A stretch of 41,180 nt of DNA, from assembly GCA_964399955.1 (NCBI GenBank), contig CAYNST010000020.1, positions 1-41,180 on the forward strand, written 5' to 3'. The stretch is from CAYNST01 sp964399955 (GTDB taxonomy: Bacteria; Pseudomonadota; Gammaproteobacteria; Pseudomonadales; Cellvibrionaceae). Positions 32,452 to 41,167 of this stretch are shown here, piece by piece. How positions within the stretch are numbered: position 1 is the first letter of the stretch; each line of letters opens with the position of its first letter. The notes beneath the pieces were generated by a model. It worked only from the letters and a program-made list of their open reading frames with translations. It was not told the DNA's origin and did no database searches. A program made the position numbers and the translations under genes.

Positions 32452-35049
32452 TCAGCGCAGTGGACGGGTAAGTTCGCAAATAATTGCGATCAGCTCCTGG
32501 GGTTCAATGGGTTTTGATACATGCCGTTGGAAGCCTGCGGTCAAGGCTTTGACACGGTCTTCCGCACGCGCAAACCCCGTCAGGGCCACGGCAGGCACCT
32601 GCCCCCCCTGAGCCGAGGACAAGCGTCGCACTTCCTGCAAAAACTGATAACCGTCTTTGTCTGCCATGCCAATATCGCTAACCAGCACATCCGGCTGCGC
32701 TGCGGATATTCGAGCCAAGGCGTCGTCAGCACTGACGGCCGTTTCCACCCCCGCGCCGGCCTGAACCAAAATGGACTCTACCAGCTCACGGGTGTCGCCC
32801 ACATCGTCGACAACCAGAACCTTCACCCCCTGCAGACCGCAATCGGCAGAGGCCGAAAGCGCACTCCAAGCGGCGGGGCCTTCGTCGCCGGACTCCAGCC
32901 GAATAATGGGCAAAGGTAACGCGATGGTGAAAGTGGCGCCCAATCCTTCGCCCGGACTGCGCACCCGCACGGTGCCGCCGTGCAGTTCTACCAAATGTTT
33001 CACAATGGCCAGGCCCAGGCCCAGGCCCCCATGCGCCCGGGTGGAGGACGAATCCCCCTGGCGAAAGCGCTCAAAGATGTGCGGCAGGAGATCGGCGCTG
33101 ATCCCTTTGCCAGAATCGTCCACGGTGAACTCCAGCTGCGTGCCGACCGTCTCCAGCAGCACTTCTATGCGCCCGCCCGCCGGCGTGAACTTGACCGCGT
33201 TGCTCAATAAATTCCAGCAGATCTGCTGAAGTCGGCTGGGATCGCCGTGAATTTGACCGCTGTTGGGGTCCAATAAAGTGCGCAGCCTTAAGTCCTTGGC
33301 CTCAAGAGACAGTCGCACAGACTCGATCGCCGCATTGATGACCTCAACCATGCTCACCGGTTGAGTGTGCAACTGCAGCTTGCCGGAGGTAATTCGGTTC
33401 ATGTCCAGCAAGTCTTCAATCAGCTGCGTCTGCGCCCGCGCGTTGCGGCCGATGGTCTCAATGCCCTTTTTGAGCCTGGCCGGGTCAGTGGTGCCGCTGG
33501 CGAGGATCTGTGCCCAACCGAGGATAGCGGTCAGGGGCGTTCTCAGTTCATGAGATAAAGTGGCTAGAAAATCGTCTTTCATGCCGCTGGCTTTTTCCGC
33601 CTCCAGGCGGGCGCTGCGCTCAGCGTCCAGCAATTTTTCGCGCTCTTCTGCGGCAAACTTCACATCTTCATACAGCCGTGCGTTGTCCAAAGCCACCGCA
33701 GCCTGCCCTGCCACACCCAGGGCCAACCTTTCGCTGCGCTCAATGAATATGTCTGGCTCGGGATGTCCAAAAAACAGGCCGCCCAAAACCCCGCCCAGGC
33801 GCGACACCACCGGAACCGCAAGAAAGCTTCGAATGGCTGCAGGGTGCTGATCAGCGGTGTGAGCGTCAAGCTCGCCGTGATCGTCCAGATCCGCGCGGAG
33901 AATCGGCGCCCCGCCTCTGAATATCTCGTCGAAATGGCCGGCGCTGCGAATACGCGCCAATGCCTGCAGCGCGGCTTCCTGGGACCCGGACAGGGTGTAG
34001 AGCGACATCGAGCTGCCATGTCTGTCCGCACGGTTATAGTAGAAGGCACCAATTCTGGCGCCGGTGATTTCCGTCGCCGCATCGGTGACCGTCTGCATCA
34101 GGGACTCCAAATCAAGCGTAGAGGCAATGACGCTGCCGGTTTTATTCAGCAGCTCCAGTATGCGGGTCTCCTCGCGGATCTGTTCTTCTGCACACTTCTG
34201 ATCGTGGATATCGGTTGATGTACCAAACCACCGCACCACGGCCCCGTCTTCGTCCCGTACCGGCAATGCCCGCCCCAGATGCCAGCGGTAGCAACCGCTT
34301 TTATCTTTGAATCGGTACTCGTTTTCGAACCGCTTACCGGTGCGCACCGCTTCAAACCACAGGGTTCGGCATTTTTTGACATCGTCCGGATGAACAAAAA
34401 CCTTCCAGGCGCCGGCTCCCGCTGACGCCCCCGGGCCCGATGTTGATTCGTACCAGCGCTGATTGAAATAGTCCATGACACCGTCAGGGCCGGCCGTCCA
34501 GACGATCTGAGGCATGGAGTCGGCAAGCTGGCGGAAACGAGCCTCACTTTGGCGCACGGCCTCGTCCGCTTCCCGGCGAGCGCTGATATCCTGCACAACA
34601 CCAATCAGGCCCAGCAAACGGCCGTCCTTGTCGTAGTTGCAGCAGGCACGGCAAGCCACCCAACGTTTTTGGCCGGTGGGCGTCAGGATGCGGTGCTTCA
34701 GCTCAAGGTCCTGGCGTGAACGAACGGCATGGTCCATGCGGCTTCGCACCAGATCCCGATCCTCTTCAAAAACCAGCCGGTCCATCTCGGATTGCGGCAG
34801 GCTGGTGGCCAACGGCAGGCCAAAAATTTCGGCGGCGCGGGCGCCCAAGGTCACCAGACTGGTGCTGATGTCAAAACTCCAATCACCCAACTGGCTTGCC
34901 GCCAAGGTCAGTTGCAAACGCTCAGCCGCCGCGCGCAGGGCTTCCTGCGTCTGCATCAGAGCCTGCTCGGGTTTATTGCCTGCCTTCAAGTGGTCCTTTT
35001 CATGGCGTCTGGCAAAACTGCGCTGACGCTTGTCCTCTTCGGTTCTCAT
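32452..35049 (-). CDS. Soluble hybrid histidine kinase (PAS-PAS-GAF-HisKA-HATPase-REC)
   Basis: From ATG 35049 the protein is 865 aa, with no signal peptide or transmembrane helix. A charged coiled N-terminus leads into two PAS domains with PAC ends (GLIGVVQDISARREAD, WFGTSTDIHDQK) and a GAF domain (TLDLESLMQTVTDAATEITGARIGAFYY onward). HisKA (ATLSHELRTPL, His near 500), HATPase (NLLSNAVKF, GLGLAIVKHLVELHGG) and a C-terminal receiver with Asp near 791 (VLVSDIGMADKDG) follow. A TTG at 35142 would add 31 residues but has no ribosome binding site; GGTGGA precedes ATG 35049. No cognate output regulator is adjacent, so it probably signals through a separate Hpt or regulator. Confidence 0.88.
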   Translation of the reverse strand: MRTEEDKRQRSFARRHEKDHLKAGNKPEQALMQTQEALRAAAERLQLTLAASQLGDWSFDISTSLVTLGARAAEIFGLPLATSLPQSEMDRLVFEEDRDLVRSRMDHAVRSRQDLELKHRILTPTGQKRWVACRACCNYDKDGRLLGLIGVVQDISARREADEAVRQSEARFRQLADSMPQIVWTAGPDGVMDYFNQRWYESTSGPGASAGAGAWKVFVHPDDVKKCRTLWFEAVRTGKRFENEYRFKDKSGCYRWHLGRALPVRDEDGAVVRWFGTSTDIHDQKCAEEQIREETRILELLNKTGSVIASTLDLESLMQTVTDAATEITGARIGAFYYNRADRHGSSMSLYTLSGSQEAALQALARIRSAGHFDEIFRGGAPILRADLDDHGELDAHTADQHPAAIRSFLAVPVVSRLGGVLGGLFFGHPEPDIFIERSERLALGVAGQAAVALDNARLYEDVKFAAEEREKLLDAERSARLEAEKASGMKDDFLATLSHELRTPLTAILGWAQILASGTTDPARLKKGIETIGRNARAQTQLIEDLLDMNRITSGKLQLHTQPVSMVEVINAAIESVRLSLEAKDLRLRTLLDPNSGQIHGDPSRLQQICWNLLSNAVKFTPAGGRIEVLLETVGTQLEFTVDDSGKGISADLLPHIFERFRQGDSSSTRAHGGLGLGLAIVKHLVELHGGTVRVRSPGEGLGATFTIALPLPIIRLESGDEGPAAWSALSASADCGLQGVKVLVVDDVGDTRELVESILVQAGAGVETAVSADDALARISAAQPDVLVSDIGMADKDGYQFLQEVRRLSSAQGGQVPAVALTGFARAEDRVKALTAGFQRHVSKPIEPQELIAIICELTRPLR

Positions 35050-35142
35050 TGTTCCACCGTCTTTATCTTCAACACTGCTGGATTTCACCGACAATTCGTC
35101 GCAGCGCTCGGCCACGGGTGCATGCGGCTTTTCCCTGTTCAA

Positions 35143-35714
35143 GTGGTGTCAGTGGCAGACCCCGCTGCCCCGGGCGCAACTTTCAAAGAGAACCAAACAC
35201 CGATCTAATGCATACGTGCAAAACATCCCGGCGGTGCTTAGTTTTGAGTGTTTCCGTATTCTACTGCCTGCGAAACAGAGCCACCCACCGCTGCAATACG
35301 ACCACCCTGCAACTGCTCCAAGGTTTTCACCTGTGCAACTCCTAGCCTAATCAGGTCGGCAAGCTCAACCCCCTGCGCGTCAGGCGGGTTTTGGTCGTGA
35401 CGGTAGAAGATAGCCCGGGCCTTGGCGCCGAAGCGAAACCTTGAACAGACAGGATGGTATACCGCACTCAATGCAGCAGTGCAATACCTGGGGCGGATCC
35501 CCAATTCACCCCGGCTGCCGCTTTACCCGCTCATCAACTGCACAGCCGTCTGACCAGGGCGAAGGGGGCGGGGACAGATGTGTAAGGGGATGGATGAAGG
35601 TGTGGCGCGTAGCTTGCTGGCGCATGGCTTGCTGCTCTTGCTGGCACATAGCTTGCCCTGGCACATAGCTTGCTTAAGTGTGAACAGCGGCCTTCGCGAT
35701 TTGATTAACACAAT
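35143..35714. other. Intergenic region without a supported gene
   Basis: About 570 bp separate the hybrid kinase from the SPW-like gene. A minus-strand frame at 35238-35504 (88 codons) has a partly protein-like end (AQVKTLEQLQGGRIAAVGGS) but no ribosome binding site and no family I know; it may be a gene remnant. Near 35570-35600 two related words occur, GGGGACAGAT and GGGGATGGAT. The right part holds the 15-bp repeats described separately. Confidence 0.4.
35603..35673. repeat. Four copies of a 15-bp imperfect repeat
   Basis: The unit TGGCRCRTRGCTTGC occurs at 35603-35617, 35618-35632, 35642-35656 and 35659-35673. The last two are identical (TGGCACATAGCTTGC), the first two are adjacent, and a 9-bp partial copy lies between copies 2 and 3. 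They end about 50 bp before the SPW-like gene and lie in its presumed promoter region. Read through, they have no sensible coding frame. Confidence 0.75.
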
Positions 35715-35726
35715 TTGGAGATTCCC

Positions 35727-36113
35727 ATGAAAAAAGTACTTGATGCAAAAATTCACGGTATCCTCGATTATGGTCTTGCAGCACTTTTTCTGCTGGCACC
35801 CATGCTTTTTAACTTCAGCCAGACCGCAGCCACAGTATCCTATGTAATAGGGGTAGTTTATATTGGTGCGGCTTTGCTGACCAAATACCCTCTGGGCGCC
35901 ATCAAGCTTATCCCTTTCCCCACTCATGGTGTGCTGGAATCCATAATGGCGGCAAGCTGGTTGGTTCTGCCCTGGATTTTCGGTTTCTCTGCCGATGCCG
36001 CCGCCCGCAACTTCTTCATTGTGGCCGGCCTGGGCCTGTTACTGGTAGCTTTCTTAACAGATTATAGAAGTGCCTACGTCGAGACCAGAAGAGCCACAGC
36101 CAGAACCGTTTAG
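35727..36113 (+). CDS. SPW-repeat-like four-helix membrane protein
   Basis: This 128-aa protein has about four transmembrane helices arranged as two similar halves. Each begins with an HG motif (KIHGILDYGLAALFLLAP and FPTHGVLESIMAASWLVLP) and the second ends near an aspartate (LLVAFLTDY). This pattern fits SPW-repeat-like integral membrane proteins, whose function is unknown. GGAG lies 7 nt before ATG 35727; a TTG four codons upstream is less likely. A strong hairpin terminator follows. The gene is flanked by two hybrid kinase genes on the other strand and appears to be transcribed alone. Confidence 0.8.
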   Translation: MKKVLDAKIHGILDYGLAALFLLAPMLFNFSQTAATVSYVIGVVYIGAALLTKYPLGAIKLIPFPTHGVLESIMAASWLVLPWIFGFSADAAARNFFIVAGLGLLLVAFLTDYRSAYVETRRATARTV

Positions 36114-36152
36114 CTATTCTTCCAGGTCAGGGGGCAACCTGGCTCCCACCTG

Positions 36153-36187
36153 AAGCCACTTGGGTCTTCCGGTCCAAGTGGCTTTTC
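36153..36187 (+). terminator. Intrinsic terminator between convergent genes
   Basis: AAGCCACTTGG (36153-36163) pairs perfectly over 11 bp with CCAAGTGGCTT (36174-36184) around a 10-nt loop. The right arm runs into TTTTC on the plus strand. It ends the SPW-like transcript and touches the stop codon of the large kinase gene on the minus strand, so it may serve both genes. Confidence 0.75.
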
Positions 36188-39100
36188 AGTGCTTGCTTGC
36201 CGGGCCTGCTGCCGGCCCGCGTGACTCCCGGACAATTTCCAGCAACCGCAACTGGTTGGCGACACGCGGTAATATTTCGTATTTCGACACGGGTTTTGTA
36301 AGAATTTCAGTGCCGCCGGCGGCGAAGGCCCTGGCAATGTCTGCATCGACTTTTTTGGCTGTAAGAAAAATGACCGGCAGTTGATGCAGGTCATAGGTTT
36401 GACGAATGCAGCGGCAGGTTTCATAGCCGTTCATCTCCGGCATCATCACATCCAGCACCACCAGATCGACGCCTGCGGCAGACGCCAGCAACTGCAGTGC
36501 CTCAGCACCGCTTGCGGCTTCCAGTACAGCATAGTTGTGTAGTTGCAGAATCCCTGAAAGCACCATCCGATTAACGGGGTCATCATCGACAATGAGCAGA
36601 GTAAAGCTGGCGGCATTGGCAGGCGGCGGAGATAGCTCCAGATCATCCACCGAGGCCAATGCGCTGCGCGGGCCTCGCTTGCTGCCCACCGCCCGTTTCC
36701 GCAGTGCTCCAGTCGCGGCCAAGGTTGTATTCGGCTCTGTATCGGGCGGCTGCGCCTGGCGCTCTGGACTATAGTGCAGCGTGAATATAAATTTAGATCC
36801 AGCCCCTTCTTCTGACTCCAGACGAATGCTGCCGCCGTGCAGTTCAACCAGTTGACGGGTGACGGACAACCCCAGTCCTGTTCCACCGTGACGCCGACTG
36901 TCAGAGCCTTCCAGTTGAAAAAAAGCTTTGAAAACGTTGTCAAACTGATTGGCGGGTATGCCCGTGCCGGTATCAGCAACCACTACTTCTGCGAACTGGA
37001 CGCGGTCTTTACAGGCTACGGTTACGCTGCCGGCACTGGAGTATTTTATGCCGTTGCCCACCAGATTGATCATAATCTGCTGCAATCGATTTTCATCCGC
37101 GTGAACAGCCGGCATCGAGGGGTCCACTAGATTCACCAGCTCAATCTGTTTGGCCTCTGCGAGCGGTGCCAGCAGTTGAAACACATGTTCAGTGAGCTGC
37201 CGGAAATCGACGGGGCGGGGATAGATCTTTAGCTGCCGCTCGGACAATTTGGAGTAGTCCAGAATGTCATTGATCAGCGATGAAAGCCGTTTGCCGCTGA
37301 AAACAATCAGGTTCAAACGATGAAACAGGTCATCGTGGGCGCGAACCAAGGGGTTGTCCGCCAGGGACTCGGCAATGCCGATGATTCCGTTCAGCGGCGT
37401 CCGCAATTCGTGCGAGGTATTGGCGAGAAAGGTATCTTTGATTTCGTTGACCCGCACCAGTTCATTGTTCAGCGCTCGCTGATGGGTGTACTCCATCTGC
37501 CGGGCTTTGATTTTCCAGGCGCCGGCGGCCAAAGACACCAGGGCGGCGGCGTATATAAGATAGGCCCACCAAGTCTTCCACGGTGGCGGATTGATGATCA
37601 ACCGCTTGCTGGCAATTTGCTCGCTCCAGGTTCCATCACCATTGGCGCCACGAGCTTTGAACAGGTACTTGCCGGGCCCCAGGTTGGTGTAGGTTGCACT
37701 GTTGTCGGTGCCGGTGTAGTTCCAGCCCTTGTCGAACCCTTCCAGCATGTAGGCGTAGTGGTTGCGGGCAGAGAAGCGGTAGCTGAGCGCCGCAAACTCA
37801 AACGAAAACATGGAGTGGGTATGGTCCAGGGTGATTACCGGCGCGGTCAGGATTGAACTCTGCAGTGGCGAGTCCGGAGCGCCCATACTGACTGACCGCC
37901 CGAAGATTCGGAAATCGGTCACCCAAACCGGGAACTCAGCAACGGGCTCCGTCAATTGCCCGGGATCCAGCAGACTGAACCCTTCTGCACTACCAAAGTA
38001 GAGGTGCCCGTCCCGGTCCTTCAAGCTTGCATTGCGGTTGAAATTATTGCCGACCAGACCGTGACCGCGGCGGTACGCAGTGACAGCTAGGGTATCCAGT
38101 GCCACCCTGGCAACACCGATGCCGGTGGTCAGCCACATATTGCCCAGACCATCTTCCACCATGCTCGACACGAAAGGAGACGGCAGGCCTGCCTTTTCGT
38201 CAATGCGACTGTATATGTCCTTATCCGGATCGTAGATGAAGGCACCATTGTCTTGGGTGCCAATCCAGATGCGCCCTTGACTGTCTTCCGCGAGTGCTCG
38301 AACGCGAATGATTTGATGCGCGACTTGTGGGTCTGACGCGCCTTCGGTATAGCGCCTGAATGTCCGCGTGCGTCTGTCCAAACGATCCAGACCGTTGGTG
38401 GTGCCAACCCACAGGTAGCCCTGGCGGTCCTCAAGGATGGCCCAGACGAAGTTGCCGCTGATAGACTGTTTGTTGGCAGGATCGTGCACGAATGCGGTGA
38501 AACTGTCGGTGGCTCGGTCGTACAGGTTGAGCCCGCCGGTTTCTGTTCCTATCCACAGGTTGTTGTCCCGGTCCCGGTGCAACGCCCAAATGAATCCGCT
38601 GTTGATGCTGCCGGGTTTGTTTTTATCGGGGAAGTAATTTTTGAAGATCCCGGTTCGCCGGTTGTATCGGTGCAGGCCACCAGACCAGGTTCCCAGCCAG
38701 AGATCTTCGGTTGCATCCTCTGCAATGGATAAGACCGCGTTGGCTCGCAGGCCGCCTGCCTCGCCAGGGCGCAGATTGTGGCGGGTGAAGGTTTGAGTGG
38801 CTTTGTCAAATGCATCCAAACCGCCTTCACTACCAATCCACACCAGGCCTTGACGGTCCTCAATAAAGGCCAGCACCGCACTATGGCTAAGACTATTGGC
38901 GTCGTCGGGCGTGTGCGTAAAATTGCGAAACTGGCTAATGCCGCGGTTGTAGAAGTTCACCCCCGATGGGAAGGCCCCAATCCAGAGGTCACCGCTGGCG
39001 TCCTCGAACACGGTACGAACTGCATTGGAGCTGATACTATCCCGGTTATAGGGCTTGTGACGATAGCGCACAAAAGCATCGGCAGATTCGTCGTAGCGTC

Positions 39101-40037
39101 CCAGGCCGCCGGGATCGGTTGCAAACCAGATATCTCCGGCGCTGTCCTCATAGATATCCCAGATAGTACTGGCGCCAATGCTACTGGAATCATGGGCACT
39201 GTGGGTGTAGTTGGTGAAGCTTCTACCGTCGGCGTTCATTCGGCTCAAGCCGCCACCGTAGGTCCCTACCCATAAGCGGCCGCGCCGATCTTCGTGAATG
39301 GAAAGAACGCTGTCGGCGATAACGCTGGTTGGGTCCCTGGGATTGTGCTGAAAAATCTGGAAGTGCTGGCTCTGCGGGTCAAACAGGGCCAGGCCCTGCT
39401 CTGCAGTACCCAGCCAGACGCGATTGCGTCGGTCAATATACACCGCCTGTACGCTGAATACGCCGGTCTCCTCGTCCGGTGACGGTTGAGGAGCATAGTG
39501 ACTGAACCGCTGGCGCGGTGGGTCCAGTACAGTCAGGCCGTCACCCGTACCCAGATACAGGCGATTATCGCCGTCCACTGCCAGGGATGTCACCACATTG
39601 TGGCTGATATAACCGGGGGCTTCGCCTTGGACAAAGGCGGTGAAATCGTCAGTGGTCGCGTTGTAGCGACACAGCCCAAGGTCTGTGGCTACCCACATAA
39701 CGCCATCGGCATCAATGACCAGATCGCGCACATAACTGCTGGTGAGGGTGTTTCCCACGCGCGGGTCGCTTAGGTAGCGCTTCAAGCGCACACCATCATA
39801 GCGCGCCAAGCCGTTCTCGCCACCCAGCCAGATAAAGCCCAGCTTATCCTGCACTATGGCGCGGATGGCGCCGACGCCCTGACCCGCCGCTTCTGCGTCA
39901 GTGAACAACCGTTCAAAGCGGAGGTCCGCGCCCTCGGCCCCGGCAGCAGGGCTTAGTTGGAGGGCGAGCAGACCAACTGTGCACCACAACAACCAGATGA
40001 GAACCCGCCCGGCGGCAGCGCTACCGAGTGCATTCAT
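36186..40037 (-). CDS. Periplasmic-propeller hybrid sensor kinase (Reg_prop/Y_Y_Y)
   Basis: This 1283-aa protein has a signal peptide (cleavage near residue 34, PAAGA). About 14 Reg_prop repeats of the (V/I)W(I/V)GT..GL type follow (residues 60-740), enough for two seven-bladed propellers. A Y_Y_Y domain (about 755-815), a transmembrane helix (about 820-840), HisKA (His near 876, SHELRTPLNG), HATPase (GGTGLGLSVTRQLVELHGG) and a C-terminal receiver (Asp near 1196, LVVLDVMMPEMNG) complete it. This is the architecture of Bacteroidetes HTCS polysaccharide sensors without the AraC output domain. It probably senses an oligosaccharide, but no carbohydrate gene is adjacent; the mannoside module lies about 34 kb away. 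ATG 40037 has no clear ribosome binding site. Confidence 0.92.
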   Translation of the reverse strand: MNALGSAAAGRVLIWLLWCTVGLLALQLSPAAGAEGADLRFERLFTDAEAAGQGVGAIRAIVQDKLGFIWLGGENGLARYDGVRLKRYLSDPRVGNTLTSSYVRDLVIDADGVMWVATDLGLCRYNATTDDFTAFVQGEAPGYISHNVVTSLAVDGDNRLYLGTGDGLTVLDPPRQRFSHYAPQPSPDEETGVFSVQAVYIDRRNRVWLGTAEQGLALFDPQSQHFQIFQHNPRDPTSVIADSVLSIHEDRRGRLWVGTYGGGLSRMNADGRSFTNYTHSAHDSSSIGASTIWDIYEDSAGDIWFATDPGGLGRYDESADAFVRYRHKPYNRDSISSNAVRTVFEDASGDLWIGAFPSGVNFYNRGISQFRNFTHTPDDANSLSHSAVLAFIEDRQGLVWIGSEGGLDAFDKATQTFTRHNLRPGEAGGLRANAVLSIAEDATEDLWLGTWSGGLHRYNRRTGIFKNYFPDKNKPGSINSGFIWALHRDRDNNLWIGTETGGLNLYDRATDSFTAFVHDPANKQSISGNFVWAILEDRQGYLWVGTTNGLDRLDRRTRTFRRYTEGASDPQVAHQIIRVRALAEDSQGRIWIGTQDNGAFIYDPDKDIYSRIDEKAGLPSPFVSSMVEDGLGNMWLTTGIGVARVALDTLAVTAYRRGHGLVGNNFNRNASLKDRDGHLYFGSAEGFSLLDPGQLTEPVAEFPVWVTDFRIFGRSVSMGAPDSPLQSSILTAPVITLDHTHSMFSFEFAALSYRFSARNHYAYMLEGFDKGWNYTGTDNSATYTNLGPGKYLFKARGANGDGTWSEQIASKRLIINPPPWKTWWAYLIYAAALVSLAAGAWKIKARQMEYTHQRALNNELVRVNEIKDTFLANTSHELRTPLNGIIGIAESLADNPLVRAHDDLFHRLNLIVFSGKRLSSLINDILDYSKLSERQLKIYPRPVDFRQLTEHVFQLLAPLAEAKQIELVNLVDPSMPAVHADENRLQQIMINLVGNGIKYSSAGSVTVACKDRVQFAEVVVADTGTGIPANQFDNVFKAFFQLEGSDSRRHGGTGLGLSVTRQLVELHGGSIRLESEEGAGSKFIFTLHYSPERQAQPPDTEPNTTLAATGALRKRAVGSKRGPRSALASVDDLELSPPPANAASFTLLIVDDDPVNRMVLSGILQLHNYAVLEAASGAEALQLLASAAGVDLVVLDVMMPEMNGYETCRCIRQTYDLHQLPVIFLTAKKVDADIARAFAAGGTEILTKPVSKYEILPRVANQLRLLEIVRESRGPAAGPASKH

Positions 40038-40072
40038 GCGATGTACGCGTCCATGGGGAGACCCGGCTCCAG

Positions 40073-40094
40073 CTGAGAATATTCTCAGAGTATA
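40073..40094 (-). promoter_or_regulatory. Promoter -10 with 16-bp operator palindrome for the propeller kinase
   Basis: On the minus strand TATACT (40089-40094) is a good -10. It is followed directly by the perfect 16-bp palindrome CTGAGAATATTCTCAG (40073-40088), which covers the predicted start site (near 40082). No good -35 was found. A repressor at this site would block initiation. The palindrome lies 35 bp before the start codon. Confidence 0.6.
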
Positions 40095-40379
40095 GTCCGC
40101 CTGCGAAACATCACGAGGAGGCAGCTCTCAGCCGGATTTGGTCTCCCAGACCGCCTCCGCTCGACAAGCCTTGATCAACCCGGCGTGCAACCGCGTGAAA
40201 GTCCTGCGGCAGCCCGACGCAGCGATCCACTGCCTGGAACTGCCTTGGTCTTCACCGTCGAAGGGCTGCAGCAAGTGCGGCTGAACGAATGCGGGCACAC
40301 CCTCCAATCCTGGACCGCCTTTGCCTGGCGCCCGGGTGCCCATGGCATCGTCCGATAGCACAATTGCGCAGCGGATCAG
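40095..40379. other. Intergenic region between the propeller kinase and the YebC-family gene
   Basis: This 285-bp stretch has open frames on both strands (minus 40128-40361 from a GTG; plus 40077-40358 without an ATG, GTG or TTG near its left end). Neither has a convincing start with a ribosome binding site. The plus frame ends with a protein-like stretch (ALVFTVEGLQQVRLNECGH), which may be a remnant. No ruvC is present downstream of the YebC-family gene. Confidence 0.35.
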
Positions 40380-41099
40380 CTATTGAAGCTCGGCGTTGTG
40401 ATACACCTCTTGCACATCGTCGCAGTCGTTGAGCAGATCCAGCAATTTTTCAAACAGTTCGACATCCTCTCCGCTGATTGCCGTTTGCGTTTGAGGTATG
40501 AAGGTAATCTCTTCTATCTCAAAACTGACGTCGCCAAACGCTTCAGTTAGTGCGGCTTTGGTCTTGGCGAACTCCGTTTGCGGCGCGAGCACGGTGATCA
40601 TGCCGTCTTCGTTTTCGATTTCCGCCACATCCACATCGTGCTCCATCAAGGCATCCAATACCTCGTCTTCATCGGCGTGCCTGAAAGCAAAGACCGCCCG
40701 ATGGTCAAACATGTGGGCCACGGACCCGGGCGCGCCCAATTTGGCCTTGGCCTTGTTGAAGCAGGTGCGCACATCACCGAAGGTGCGATTGTTGTTGTCC
40801 GTTAAACAATCGACAATCACCATGCAGTTACCCGGACCAAAACCTTCAAAGCGCACCACCACGTAGTCCTCGCCTCCCCCCCCCTTGGCCTTGTCTATGG
40901 CTTTTTCAATAATATGGCCGGGTACCTGGTCTTTTTTGGCCTTCTCGATCAAGCGGCGCAGGCTGAGATTGGCGCCCGGGTCTATCCCGCCATTTTTTGC
41001 GCAGACATAGATTTCTTTACCGTATTTGGAATACAGCTTGGTCTTCATGCCCGCAGTTTTGGCCATGGCGGCCTTGCGGTTTTCAAAGGTTCTTCCCAT
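40380..41099 (-). CDS. YebC/PmpR-family protein (YeeN-like branch)
   Basis: This 239-aa protein has the three-domain YebC/TACO1 fold. It begins MGRTFENRKAAMAKTAGMK rather than the MAGHSKWANIKHRK of YebC proper, and contains AKNGGIDPGANLSLRRLIEKA, GFGPGNCMVIVDCLTDNNNRT and an acidic C-terminal domain. The start resembles the YeeN paralogue. Family members act in translation (relief of ribosome stalling at difficult sequences) or as transcription regulators; which applies is unknown. It is not followed by ruvC, the usual partner of yebC. A promoter with TTACCT (41162-41167), a 17-bp spacer and CATAAT (41139-41144) lies about 40 bp upstream. Confidence 0.92.
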   Translation of the reverse strand: MGRTFENRKAAMAKTAGMKTKLYSKYGKEIYVCAKNGGIDPGANLSLRRLIEKAKKDQVPGHIIEKAIDKAKGGGGEDYVVVRFEGFGPGNCMVIVDCLTDNNNRTFGDVRTCFNKAKAKLGAPGSVAHMFDHRAVFAFRHADEDEVLDALMEHDVDVAEIENEDGMITVLAPQTEFAKTKAALTEAFGDVSFEIEEITFIPQTQTAISGEDVELFEKLLDLLNDCDDVQEVYHNAELQ

Positions 41100-41138
41100 G
41101 GGTTGGCTCTTATTCGTTAATGAAGTCTGACCTTGCCT

Positions 41139-41167
41139 ATTATGGAGATTTTCGCCGGGCTAGGTAA
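41139..41167 (-). promoter_or_regulatory. Sigma-70-like promoter of the YebC-family gene
   Basis: Minus-strand TTACCT (-35, 41162-41167), a 17-bp spacer and CATAAT (-10, 41139-41144; five of six matches). The -35 is weak. The expected transcript begins near 41132, leaving a leader of about 33 nt. Confidence 0.5.

Noticed and set aside
35441..35668. 75-codon plus-strand frame through the 15-bp repeats
   Set aside because: The Trp/Cys-rich end is only the translation of the repeats; no ribosome binding site.
40128..40361. 77-codon minus-strand frame after the YebC-family gene
   Set aside because: GTG start with no ribosome binding site and no family similarity; the opposite strand is equally open.
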